A stretch of 64,000 nt of DNA from Nansenia antarctica (GCA_963989245.1 OZ022351.1:17545321-17609320); one strand, 5' to 3'. Shown: positions 1 through 10,111, counted from the first letter of the stretch. A program made the numbers and translations. Notes: generated from the sequence alone by a model not told the origin.

Positions 1-96
1 GAGAGAGCGAGGGAGGAGGTGGAGGAGGGCCGACAGAGAGAGAAAGGCCTCCTCCAAAAGCTCCACGATATGGAGCTAGAAAAGAGGAGCCTCTAC
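1..96 (+). pseudogene. Coiled-coil gene, broken copy A (5' end outside window)
   Basis: This matches residues in the middle of the intact gene at 4322 (the stretch around AREEVEEGRQREKG, ending at EKRSL). Coding homology stops at 97, where a hAT terminal inverted repeat begins. The reading frame continues into the transposon and stops at 199-201. Only the distal part of the fragment is in the window. It is the equivalent of 2320-2415. Confidence 0.8.
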
Positions 97-299
97 CAAG
101 GTTCGAGTTATAAACTGAGCTTTAAGGGGGTCTCCAAAATAACAGTGCGAAATGTTCTCATGCACGCGCGTGAATCATGCCCACACAGCGTTGGGACTTA
201 AACGTTTTAATTAGCCATAGGATACTCATTTCACCACATCAACAGCACCACATGAAACAACAGCTATAAGTGATAGTCACGGGTATCTCTGCCAATAAT

Positions 300-900
300 T
301 TTGTTGTTTTTGCTATACAGTCCATTCACTTTCCCTGTTAGCACGACACATTGTCCACATCTCCATTTCCAGTGACATCGCACCTGACATAAATAATCAT
401 GTATGCTCGTCCATGAATTGTGCTTTCATCTAATGTTATGCTACTACGGGAATCAAGTGATTTGACATTAGAAATGAATTTGTTTCATCTCTTGTGCAAT
501 GTGCTCTACAATCTGGGCACATGAATGATCGGATCGGTGAGCAGGGGCCAACTGTCGTGCCATTCATCTCATTAAGTTTCATAATTGGATTCAGTTTTGT
601 ATAAGGCATCCTTTCTTTAGCGACAGTATAAGCTGCTCTGAACGAACTAGCTGTCTCCTTATACATACTGGAGGTGAGTTCTGCTACTTTCTTCGGAAGC
701 ACTTGGTTTTGTTTGAGCTCTGCTATTTCAACAGTTTCAACGTTAGGTGTCATAACAGGGCAGCTGAATTCAAGTTTGGTTTCTTGGATGAAAACACGAA
801 ACTTTCCAGGCTTGTCGACTCGGTCGGAAGCAGTGGCCTTTTTTGGGGCGGCATGATAGCTAGCTACTGAATGTTTTCTTCTCAATAATCGTGTTTTCAC
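300..900 (-). pseudogene. hAT transposase remnant (KIAA1586/ZMYM-like), copy A
   Basis: The minus-strand frame at 900-436 encodes a 154-residue N-terminal part including SSFRAAYTVAKERMPYTK and PIMKLNEMNG. A frameshift follows, and the frame continues near 440-340 with SNVKSLDSR and ITLDESTIHGRAYMIIYV, the block holding the first catalytic Asp (LDEST) of hAT transposases. Next comes VLTGKVNGL, with the sequence between missing. It is frameshifted and internally deleted, so inactive. Assignment to the hAT class rests on recalled family motifs. Confidence 0.75.
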
Positions 901-1245
901 GTTCGCAAGCGCTCAACGATCATATTCTGCTGTTGCACAATATTCTACTGCGCCCCATAGTGTCTTGGTGGTAAAGTGCAGGCAGTCAAAGGCATACTGT
1001 CATTCACAGGAGATTAATGCTGGTGCGCGTAGTTCTTTTGGAAAACGTGTTTATTTTAGAATATTTATCATATAAATAAATATAAATAATACTCATTACA
1101 TTGACATTTTTGATCAAATAATGGTTGTGGTAATGTATTATTAGCGACCCCCACAGATGTATGATTTTACTGCTTTCATGGGAGCTCAGACCTTTCTTAT
1201 GGGAGCTCAGCTCCCATTGGCTCCCACATAACTCGAACCCTGGTT

Positions 1246-1467
1246 ACAGGCATCACTCTGACCCGGGAATATTTTAGCCAACTTAGCATTGGTAAAGTGA
1301 GCTCTGTGGAGCACCTTGCACTGGAGTAGGCCACATCTGGCACATGATGTATGGACTAGGTTGAGAATGTCGCTCCATTGGACATCGGAAATGTTGCCAT
1401 CTAGATTGCCAAGAGCTCTCTGAGAGGCACCATAGGGTCCGGACTCAGGGAAGTAATCTGGCCGTAG
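1246..1467 (-). mobile_element. L1 ORF2 C-terminal fragment
   Basis: The minus-strand translation contains NISDVQWSDILNLVHTSC, LQCKVLHRAHFTNAKLAKIF and SDACN, typical of the region after the reverse transcriptase in fish L1 ORF2. The fragment ends at GATGCCTGTAAC, where the hAT terminus starts. The same L1 frame resumes on the plus strand at 13310 (CNRCNESPADHLQMFW) after the other end of the same hAT insertion. Confidence 0.75.
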
Positions 1468-1796
1468 AGAACTGAGCTGAGCTCCCATTGGCTCCCACAT
1501 AACTCGAACCCTGCTGTACATGCTTCAACTCCAAATTAATGGAAAAGATAGGCACCATATAATTCTGTTTGGATCGACAATCGGTAACTCTGTAACTGTT
1601 TTTGAGAAATGCAAATTGTAACGTCCAGAATTAAAGTGAACATCCAATAACTCGTTTATTGTTTGAAAGTGCTCAAAAGTGTATGCCAACAGATTTTTTT
1701 ATATAAAGAAGCTTTTGCTTTATAACCCGACGTCCTAGCCATCATTTAGGAAGGTAGAAATACAACAAGGATACAGATTTTTGGCACGTTGGCACG

Positions 1797-1864
<68 letters not shown>
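1797..1864. repeat. (TTAC)17 microsatellite
   Basis: Perfect tetranucleotide array of 68 bp, upstream of coiled-coil copy B. The paralogous site at 4116-4143 has only about seven imperfect units. Confidence 0.97.
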
Positions 1865-1866
<2 letters not shown>

Positions 1867-2040
1867 CTGATGCTTCGATCACAATGTCGCGCAATATCTA
1901 TACGTCAGTCACTTTTGAAGTTCAAACAGCCTCACAGTCATCCATGAACTCATAGGGGACAAGTCATTCTATAATAATAATATATAAATATAAAATACGT
2001 AATTTCATATTCTCTTCCTTCCGTTTCTTATATCGTAGTC

Positions 2041-2520
2041 ATGAGCAGGAGCGCTCAGAGGAAGCTGGAGGAGGAGAAGGAGAAATGGAGGGCCGTGGTG
2101 GAGGCCAAGTGGAGGGCCGTGGTGGAGGCCAAGGACTCTGAGCTGGAGGCCAAGGACTCTGAGCTGGAGGCCAAGTGGAGGGCCGTGGTGGAGGCCAAGG
2201 ACTCTGAGCTGGAGGCCAAGGACTCTGAGCTGGAGGCCAAGTGGAGGGCCGTGGTGGAGTCCAAGGACTCTGAGCTGGAGGCGGAGAAGGCCAGCAGCGC
2301 TCTGGCAAAGGCGGAGTTGGAGAGAGCGAGGGAGGAGGTGGAGGAGGGCCGACAGAGAGAGAAAGGCCTCCTCCAAAAGCTCCACGATATGGAGCTAGAA
2401 AAGAGGAGCCTCTACCAAGGTTCGAGTTATAAACTGAGCTTTAAGGGGGTCTCCAAAATAACAGTGCGAAATGTTCTCATGCACGCGCGTGAATCATGCC
2501 CACACAGCGTTGGGACTTAA
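2041..2520 (+). pseudogene. Coiled-coil gene, broken copy B with transposon-derived tail
   Basis: The open frame of 159 residues starts at ATG 2041, the position equivalent to the intact gene's ATG 4322. It begins MSRSAQRKLEEEKEKW and expands into tandem KWRAVVEA (four) and KDSELEA (five) blocks, where the intact gene has about two of each. After the shared EKRSL it runs at 2416 into a hAT terminal repeat, which supplies about 34 unrelated residues and the stop. It lacks the second half of the intact protein, including the Lys/Ser-rich region and exon 2. A transcript is possible because the upstream region matches that of the intact gene, but function is doubtful. Confidence 0.7.
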
Positions 2521-3832
2521 ACGTTTTAATTAGCCATAGGATACTCATTTCACCACATCAACAGCACCACATGAAACAACAGCTATAAGTGATAGTCACG
2601 GGTATCTCTGCCAATAATTTTGTTGTTTTTGCTATACAGTCCATTCACTTTCCCTGTTAGCACGACACATTGTCCACATCTCCATTTCCAGTGACATCGC
2701 ACCTGACATAAATAATCATGTATGCTCGTCCATGAATTGTGCTTTCATCTAATGTTATGCTACTACGGGAATCAAGTGATTTGACATTAGAAATGAATTT
2801 GTTTCATCTCTTGTGCAATGTGCTCTACAATCTGGGCACATGAATGATCGGATCGGTGAGCAGGGGCCAACTGTCGTGCCATTCATCTCATTAAGTTTCA
2901 TAATTGGATTCAGTTTTGTATAAGGCATCCTTTCTTTAGCGACAGTATAAGCTGCTCTGAACGAACTAGCTGTCTCCTTATACATACTGGAGGTGAGTTC
3001 TGCTACTTTCTTCGGAAGCACTTGGTTTTGTTTGAGCTCTGCTATTTCAACAGTTTCAACGTTAGGTGTCATAACAGGGCAGCTGAATTCAAGTTTGGTT
3101 TCTTGGATGAAAACACGAAACTTTCCAGGCTTGTCGACTCGGTCGGAAGCAGTGGCCTTTTTTGGGGCGGCATGATAGCTAGCTACTGAATGTTTTCTTC
3201 TCAATAATCGTGTTTTCACGTTCGCAAGCGCTCAACGATCATATTCTGCTGTTGCACAATATTCTACTGCGCCCCATAGTGTCTTGGTGGTAAAGTGCAG
3301 GCAGTCAAAGGCATACTGTCATTCACAGGAGATTAATGCTGGTGCGCGTAGTTCTTTTGGAAAACGTGTTTATTTTAGAATATTTATCATATAAATAAAT
3401 ATAAATAATACTCATTACATTGACATTTTTGATCAAATAATGGTTGTGGTAATGTATTATTAGCGACCCCCACAGATGTATGATTTTACTGCTTTCATGG
3501 GAGCTCAGACCTTTCTTATGGGAGCTCAGCTCCCATTGGCTCCCACATAACTCGAACCCTGGTTACAGGCATCACTCTGACCCGGGAATATTTTAGCCAA
3601 CTTAGCATTGGTAAAGTGAGCTCTGTGGAGCACCTTGCACTGGAGTAGGCCACATCTGGCACATGATGTATGGACTAGGTTGAGAATGTCGCTCCATTGG
3701 ACATCGGAAATGTTGCCATCTAGATTGCCAAGAGCTCTCTGAGAGGCACCATAGGGTCCGGACTCAGGGAAGTAATCTGGCCGTAGAGAACTGAGCTGAG
3801 CTCCCATTGGCTCCCACATAACTCGAACCCTG
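2416..3832 (-). mobile_element. hAT/L1 composite, copy B
   Basis: Near-identical to 97-1513, offset by 2319 bp. It has the same termini, transposase remnant (frame 3219-2755 minus) and L1 ORF2 fragment (about 3565-3786 minus). It arose by tandem duplication rather than by independent insertion, because the flanks are duplicated too. Confidence 0.8.
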
Positions 3833-4115
3833 CTGTACATGCTTCAACTCCAAATTAATGGAAAAGATAGGCACCATATAATTCTGTTTGGATCGACAAT
3901 CGGTAACTCTGTAACTGTTTTTGAGAAATGCAAATTGTAACGTCCAGAATTAAAGTGAACATCCAATAACTCGTTTATTGTTTGAAAGTGCTCAAAAGTG
4001 TATGCCAACAGATTTTTTTATATAAAGAAGCTTTTGCTTTATAACCCGACGTCCTAGCCATCATTTAGGAAGGTAGAAATACAACAAGGATACAGATTTT
4101 TGGCACGTTGGCACG

Positions 4116-4143
4116 TTACTTACTTACTTACTCACTTACTTAC
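4116..4143. repeat. Short (TTAC)n tract
   Basis: About seven imperfect TTAC units with one TCAC interruption. It is the paralogue of the longer array at 1797-1864. Confidence 0.9.
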
Positions 4144-4321
4144 AACTGATGCTTCGATCACAATGTCGCGCAATATCTATACGTCAGTCACTTTTGAAGT
4201 TCAAACAGCCTCACAGTCATCCATGAACTCATAGGGGACAAGTCATTCTATAATAATAATATATAAATATAAAATACGTAATTTCTTATTCTCTTCCTTC
4301 CGTTTCTTAGGGTTCGTAGTC

Positions 4322-5206
4322 ATGAGCAGGATCGCTCAGAGGAAGCTGGAGGAGGACAAGAAGAAATGGAGGGCTGTGGTGGAGGCCAAGTGGAGGGCCG
4401 TGGCCAAGGACTCTGAGCTGGAGGCCAAGGACTCTGAGCTGGAGGCGGAGAAGGCCAGCAGCGCTCTGGCAAAGGCGGAGTTGGAGAGAGCGAGGGAGGA
4501 GGTGGAGGAGGGCCGACAGAGAGAGAAAGGCCTCCTCCAAAAGCTCCACGATATGGAGCAAGAAAAGAGGAGCCTCGTCTGTGACAACTCCGACCTGGAG
4601 AAGGAGAGGAGCCAGGCCCTCGCTGCCCAGCGAGAGACTGAGGGGAGCCTGGCCGAGGTCAAGGCGACCCTCCTGGAGACCGTCAAAGCCACCAGGGAGG
4701 CAGAGGACCACATCAAGGACAAGCTGGCAGCAGCTGAGAAGGCTCTGGTGCTTGACAGGGAGGTGGAGAAAAGTAGACTGAACTCTGTTGTGTTGCAGAT
4801 GAACGGAACAAGTAGTGGCATGAAGAGTGCCAAGAGCTCAGAGAAGGCCACCAAGGCCTCCAAGAGCACTAAGAAGTGCGCCAAGAGCGCTAGGAAGAGC
4901 GCCAAGGACCTTAAGAAGAGCTCCAACACTGATGCAGGTGAGAGGGTTTTCTGTTGACTTCTCCCTGTAGAATGTTGATTATTTGAAGACTTGTTTGATG
5001 AGAAGAAAAAGGCCTGGTGAAGCTCATATGAACTCTCTCTCCTCTCTCTAGCGGCCAGCCCAGTGACAGCTGAGACGACGCCTTGTGAGGAGAGCGGAGC
5101 TTCAAAGAAACAGAAGCGTTCCCGCCTCCAGAGGATGCTCACATCTGTGAAGAGCCTTGGGCTGCTGAGCTGCTATTCAGGCAGACGGCCTCCGTCCCCC
5201 CAGTAA
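4322..5206 (+). CDS. Lys-rich coiled-coil protein, two coding exons
   Basis: Predicted CDS join(4322..4937, 5052..5206), 256 residues. The donor is GCAG/GTGAGA at 4938, the acceptor CTCTAG at 5051, and the split Ala codon rejoins in frame. Residues 1-155 are heptad-rich coiled coil (KDSELEA blocks, then AKAELERAREEVEEGRQREK and ERSQALAAQRETEGSLAEVK). Residues 160-205 are Lys/Ser/Ala-rich, similar in composition to a histone tail. Exon 2 ends SRLQRMLTSVKSLGLLSCY then a Pro/Ser tail. No signal peptide or membrane segment is visible. I do not recognise the family. It is the only intact member of a local set whose other copies are hAT-interrupted. A DNA- or filament-associated role is a guess from composition only. 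Confidence 0.7.
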
Positions 5207-5450
5207 CCGTCTTCACGACGATGGACACAGCAGAGGTAAGTCAACACATAGAACACATAGACCAAGGACATACTAACTAAACTAATAAAGTATTCTATTC
5301 TGTAGCTATAGGCCTGGTGAAGTTCATATGAACTCTCTCTCCTGTCTCTAGCGCCCGACTCCTCCAGAGGACGCTCACAACTGCAAACAGCCTTGGCCGG
5401 AGCTGCTGTCCACTGTGAATAAAAATTATTTGGATTCTATTCCTTTTTCT
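5207..5450 (+). other. 3' UTR with an extra spliced exon and poly(A) signal
   Basis: After the stop at 5204-5206 the exon ends at a good donor (CAGAG/GTAAGT, 5236). A further exon starts after CTCTAG at 5351. That exon (TCCAGAGGACGCTCACA...) resembles coding exon 2 (TCCAGAGGATGCTCACA...), and the preceding intron ends (TGAACTCTCTCTCCT) also match. It is therefore a decayed tandem copy of exon 2. AATAAA lies at 5418-5423. Confidence 0.65.
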
Positions 5451-7036
5451 TGTGCATTTTTCATATATTATGAACTTGTTATGCTGAAGATTGTGTAACT
5501 AGATAAGTGATCTTAAATATCATAGCTAGAAGCAACTGCGATTACAGAAACAAATATAGTAGCTAAGCATGTTTACAGCTATGCTTGAGGCAATATCCCA
5601 ATAGAAATGTAATCATAACAAGAATCATATACAAGAATCATATACAAGAATCATAACAAGAATCATGTACAAGACATATAATGAATAATTAGAAATATAC
5701 ATGAGCTAGAAATGGTAGGCCTACTGAAGAAAGATGGTCATCCATTCTCCCTCCCTCCCTCCCTCCCTGATACTAAACAACAAAGTAATTACTATTAAAG
5801 TGATTATTACTATACATTTATTAACTTTAACTTTATGAAGCAGTTTAATTGGAGTTGTGTTAGCCACATAAAGAAAATACATATCTAGAACTGAATTATG
5901 AAGGTTACTATGGGATTGGGTTAGAGAGAGAGAAGGAATGAGGATTGTGTTACAAGCAATATCCCCCTACCTGGTCGTACCCTTAAATGTCCACTGATGC
6001 ATGTATCAGCATAAAGCAGGGGTCTACAACCTTTTTTCATCTGAGAGCTACTTTGAAAAAATGTAAGTGGCCGAGAGCTACTCATATCTTATTACTTACA
6101 TTCATTCACATAACGAATTATTTTGTCTTTTTGTCTCTTTCAAAAAATATTGTGCATGTGTGTAATAAGTGTGTTGACTCGTTCCTACACTTAGTGAGAT
6201 GACTGTCACTGCATGGAGTCTACTACAGTTGTGTATGCTGGAGTGTATCCACTTAGGTTCACTCTTATAGAGTAATTTAAATGGTCATCTGTCAGTCTTG
6301 TTCAGAATGTAGATTTCATTACATTCATATCAGAAAAAGCTGATTCGCAAAGGTATGTAGACAAATAAAGCAAATACTTTCAGGGCTGCTTGGTGAATAT
6401 TCTTATAGTTGTCTGGGTCTACCAGGCTCCAGAGAATGTTGTTGCGATTGTAGCTGGACATTATTCTGGAGATTTAACCTCCATCTCCTGAGTCCAACCT
6501 GTTAACATGGGCGCCTAAACAAGACTCACACGCGCCGCTGAGGTAAGGTAAGGTTGACGCAGCTAGTGTAATTTGGCCCTTACAGCTACAAACGACCCAT
6601 TGAGGGCAAACATAATGCTGATGTGGGAAGAACTTTATTATTGACTTGAAAATGTTGATCTTTGATGGATGAGTAATAATGAGGGTTTCTTAATCTCATA
6701 AATTCATGGGATTTATGTTATCTGAGTGTGTGTGCTCACATACAGTATGTTTATGTCTAAGTACATGCATATATATCGACGCACAACCATGTGTTTTTGT
6801 TACTGAACTAATTTTAAAAATAAATTGTACAATAGGTGTACACTTGAATGTGTGCTTGCCATTATTTTTATTTGCTTTCAGAGCTATTTATTAATGAAGT
6901 TATTACTGAAACCAATAATAATCGAATGCAGAGGCAATTATATAATATGATAGTCTTACAGTTACAACCGGCCCTTTGAGGGCAACCATAATGCTGATGT
7001 GGCCCGGCCGGGATGAAATTGAGTTTGACACCCCTG
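5451..7036. other. Gene-free interval with hAT-type ends and diverged repeats
   Basis: No gene is seen. A hAT-like terminus (CAGGGGTCTACAACC) starts at 6017, and another (GAGTTTGACACCCCTG, reading outward) ends at 7036. A sequence around GAGGGCAAACATAATGCTGATGTGG at about 6596-6621 recurs near 6977-7002. About 170 bp from 6628 recurs at 24840-25030. These are fragments of one or more Charlie/ZBED-type hAT elements. Confidence 0.5.
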
Positions 7037-7547
7037 GCCTTAGTCATTATGACGAGAGTTCCATTGGCTCCAAGGAATTAGGGGGAACCTGATCAAGAAA
7101 ATGAATGTGAGTGAAGACACACAAAACATCACATCCACCCAGTAGTGTTATTTTCTGTAGTGCCTACTCCTCTCTTTCCAAGTTTGTATTCTGTTGAATG
7201 TTGGCTATTTATTGTACTGGACGTGTTCTACTTAAACAAACAATTATGTAATTAAAAGAATGACAATAAAACAATAATGTTACAGACAACACTTTTTTGG
7301 GGGGGCCTGACTGCCCTGACATAAAAAACATTATGCGATATGGTCTGGTGAACTGGGCCGCAACTCGGCAATTGTGAAGCCTTGCAAATTCGTTGTTTTC
7401 TCCAAGTTTGCTCCTTTTTCATTCTCTCATCAAACTCATAGCCAGGAGAGAATCTTTCTCCCCCTCATTAATTTTAATACAGCCATCGCATACTTCAGAT
7501 AGATCAGAGTCATTAAAGACAACACTAGTAGATAACATTTTCAACTT

Positions 7548-7553
7548 TTTATT
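7548..7553 (-). terminator. Poly(A) signal of lectin copy 1
   Basis: AATAAA on the minus strand about 90 bp past the lectin stop codon (TTTATT on plus). It is conserved at matching positions in copies 2 and 6. Confidence 0.7.
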
Positions 7554-7639
7554 GATCAAGGGAGAACAGATAACACTATAGCACTAGATGGAATGTGCAG
7601 TCATCATTCCTCTCCCTGGTCGAGCTGCGGCCAGACTTC

Positions 7640-8115
7640 TTACTTGAATCCCTTGGACTGGGCAGAGGACCACACCTCCTCTCCGTCCCTCTCCACCACC
7701 ATGGTGCCATCGTTACGCAGGTAGAAGTGGCACATCTTGAAGCCGCCAGCCTGGGTCTTGGTCTGCCACATCATCTTGTGGTCCCTCTTGTACATGACGA
7801 AGTTGCCGTCCTCCTGCATGCACAGGCGGTGGGCGTCGCGCTGGCCAGCGGTGTCTGAGTTCCACACAGGCTTCCAGTTGTAGATGACAAAGTTGCCATC
7901 CTCCTAGAAAGACAAATAGGATGGAAACATGGGTTTAACAGTGTACTGCAATGCTCAAACCTTATCTGTAAATTATAATATTATTAGTATTATAGTATAG
8001 TATCGTTCAGGCTCCAGACACTCACCTGGAAACAGGCCTTCCACTCATGGTTGTTGGACATGAGGTAGTCCCCCTTACGGAGTTCGTCAAACTTGGACAT
8101 GTAGTTCCTGCTCAT
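7640..8115 (-). CDS. Lily-type mannose-binding lectin (pufflectin-like), copy 1
   Basis: Predicted CDS complement(join(7640..7903, 8026..8115)), 117 residues, which is the usual size of fish B-type lectins such as pufflectin. Exon 2 (8026-8119) has ATG four bases after its acceptor and encodes MSRNYMSKFDELRKGDYL... to CFQ. Exon 3 starts EDGNFVIY. Two exact QxDxNxVxY mannose sites are present: QEDGNFVIY, formed across the exon junction, and QEDGNFVMY. A third subdomain has the decayed form RNDGTMVVE. The predicted fold is a beta-prism II with three subdomains. No signal peptide is seen. It differs from the other intact copies by KRDHKMMW instead of KRDNKMMW. Mannose binding in mucosal innate defence is inferred from the family. 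Confidence 0.87.
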
Positions 8116-8501
8116 GATTCTGCAATAACAAGTAAGGTGGATCACTAAATAAACATGAATTTCTTCTAATGCCTTAATTTAAAGTTTGGAGAGTTACACA
8201 CATGGAGAGAGATTGTTGATTTGTTTTTTGTTACAAAATGCATGTAACATAAAACAGAATATGTTCCACAGAATATACTCCACATACTGTATAAAAGATG
8301 TGTTGGAGACAGTGAAAACAGAGCATATTTTCAATGAAGCAGAGAACTATAATAACACAGATATAACACAGAAACTATTGCCACAAAGTTCTGATACTAT
8401 TGCAGAAAGAGGAGAGAAATCATGTATCACGATTCAGCTTCACAGACCAAGAGAAGAGAACTGTAAAAGACAGAGCGACAGATCACAGTTCTGATACTCA
8501 C

Positions 8502-8587
8502 AGGCCGGCTGTGGAGTGGATGTTGAGTCTGATGAGTTTGCAGCTCGAGGCGAAGTGTCATCTCCTTCAGAATCAGCAGCTTTTATA
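8502..8587 (-). promoter_or_regulatory. Lectin copy 1 TATA promoter and non-coding exon 1
   Basis: On the minus strand a TATAAAA box (8581-8587) is followed about 25-30 bp on by the presumed start site near 8555. The non-coding exon ends at the donor GCCT/GTGAGT (exon edge 8502). An inverted CCAAT box (ATTGG) lies about 55 bp upstream of the TATA box. The whole block is conserved in copies 2, 4 and 6. Confidence 0.72.
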
Positions 8588-8849
8588 GCCAGAACCAAGA
8601 GAGGAGCCCTTTGATGGAGAACACCCTCTCTGTCAAGCCATAATCCAATCTCTTTTATCACAAGATAATTATGTCTTTATTTTGGGGGCAATATATGTAA
8701 AATATGTAAAATATGCCCAGGCTACTTTCTTCTACAAAACCAGCTTGTGAATGTGAAGAGGGCCACAGCTTGAATCCTTCACAGAACCAAAACCAATCAC
8801 AGAAAGCTGCAGCTAACCACATAGCGAATGTCTTGTTTTGCCATTTTAG

Positions 8850-8925
8850 TTACATTTTACATTTACATTTTTGGCATTTAGCAGACGCCTTATTCCAAAG
8901 CGACTTACAATCAATACATTTGAAT
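8850..8925 (-). mobile_element. SINE 3' tail fragment
   Basis: Contains the teleost SINE tail GCATTTAGCAGACGCCTTAT...AAGCGACTTACAAT, which is also found in full at 33730-33922 and partly at 20830-20880. It interrupts the sequence upstream of lectin copy 1, which continues uninterrupted at 15340-15370 in the copy 2 unit. Confidence 0.7.
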
Positions 8926-9960
8926 ACTAAGCATGTGAATCAGCAGTCCACCATTCGTTGCAGGAAGAGTAATCTAGCTCGGGCCCGGGGCCATTGATAG
9001 AAGGAAAAACCTTCTCCCTATCACCTTCTTCTAAAACCTTTTATTATTATTTTTATTTTATTTTTTACTGGAGAAACTGAGAAACAGTACAAGGGGGGCA
9101 ATAGAAGTTCTTAGAGACACAGTAGAGGGGAAAGCGGGTGTCTTTAGGAGACGTAGTGGTGTACGTAGTTGCATACTGTATGCTTGCCAATGCTTTACAG
9201 TACATTTAAGAATTAAAAAAGCCAAGAGTAAAGAAAGGTTAGAAAGCCATCTACATCATATGCTCAATCATTGAATGCTCATGTCACAATATGGCTATGG
9301 CATCAGTGGTGCAAGGATGGAAAAGGGGATTACAATGTTCCTCAGTTACATTCGACCCTTTTCTTCAAATCTAGTCGATTTAAAATATATTAAAATATTT
9401 GACACTTTCAATGTTTATGTGTTAAAACGATGGACGTGAGGCTGAATAGTTCTAAAGCAAGAGCCCAATATTCCAGCTAAATTGAATGGATATATTAGCG
9501 GTTTTATGTGTATGGGATTGGGACATTTTGGGAGGTTGGATTGTTTTAAGAGCTGCAAGTGATATTCTTATAAGCCTATATATTCTTCAATATATGAATA
9601 TGTTTAACAATATGACATGCGTTTATTATGCTGTCTGTAAAGCTGTGGTCCCATAACAATTGCACTCATGTATAGCTCTTGCATTATATACTCTGAAAAA
9701 TGTCAAGCCGTTTTATCACCTTCTCCCTCCCAGTGGTTTATCTGTAGACTATGGTGTATAAAGGCTTTTGTGTTTACTTCTTTGAACAAAAGTATGAATG
9801 CACAGAGTGGCACTACTGTCCATCTCATCTGGTTTAGTAGTCTGCATGTCTTACCTCCAAACCATTCAGACTTTGCTTTTCCAAGATTGCCTTAGTCATT
9901 ATGACGAGAGTATCATTGGCTCCAAGGAATTAGGGGGAACCTGATCAAGAAAATTAATGC
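8926..9960. other. Gene-free array spacer
   Basis: No gene is seen. The part from 9605 to 9892 recurs at 18830-19115, showing that it belongs to the duplicated lectin unit. From 9893 it joins sequence shared with 7043-7095. Confidence 0.55.
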
Positions 9961-10111
9961 GCGACTTCCGGCAGGGTAGGATGGAGTAGGCACACGTTGA
10001 GTCTTGCTCCCGTAACTTTTATCCATTTAATATTTCAAAATCCCCATATTTTTGCCTTTGACCATCGCCAAGTAGATAATTATCCCACTCTGTACACTTT
10101 GGTGCTTGATT

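Larger units (their letters stand above)
97..1513 (-). mobile_element. hAT DNA transposon composite, copy A
   Basis: The element is bounded by hAT-like inverted termini. CAAGGTTCGAGTTATAA starts at 97. CATAACTCGAACCCTG occurs twice, ending near 1244 and at 1513. Between the two right-hand termini lies about 220 bp of L1 ORF2 on the minus strand. The hAT body (about 97-1244) therefore sits in an L1 fragment, and a further copy of the hAT end lies beyond it. No 8-bp duplication joins position 96 to 1514, so the outer junctions look rearranged rather than simply transposed. The interior carries a transposase remnant. Confidence 0.8.
1..4321. repeat. 2319-bp tandem duplication (two units)
   Basis: Positions 1 to about 2000 recur almost identically 2319 bp downstream, for example the same minus-strand frame at 436-900 and 2755-3219. 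Each unit holds the 5' coding part of a coiled-coil gene, a hAT/L1 composite element, then the upstream region of the next gene copy. The units differ mainly in the length of the (TTAC)n array, 17 units in the first and about 7 in the second. Near-identity suggests a recent duplication. The window starts inside the first unit, so more copies may lie to the left. Confidence 0.93.

Noticed and set aside
2005..2385. Minus-strand Leu-rich and Pro-rich frames opposite the coiled-coil exon
   Set aside because: They are shadows of the coding repeat on the plus strand.
4336..5142. 268-residue minus-strand frame
   Set aside because: It lies opposite the coiled-coil gene, is Ser/Leu-biased from the complement of Glu/Lys codons, and crosses that gene's intron.
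7595..7858. Plus-strand frame over the lectin exon, repeated at each copy
   Set aside because: Antisense shadow of the real minus-strand lectin exon; the codon pattern and splice sites support the minus strand.
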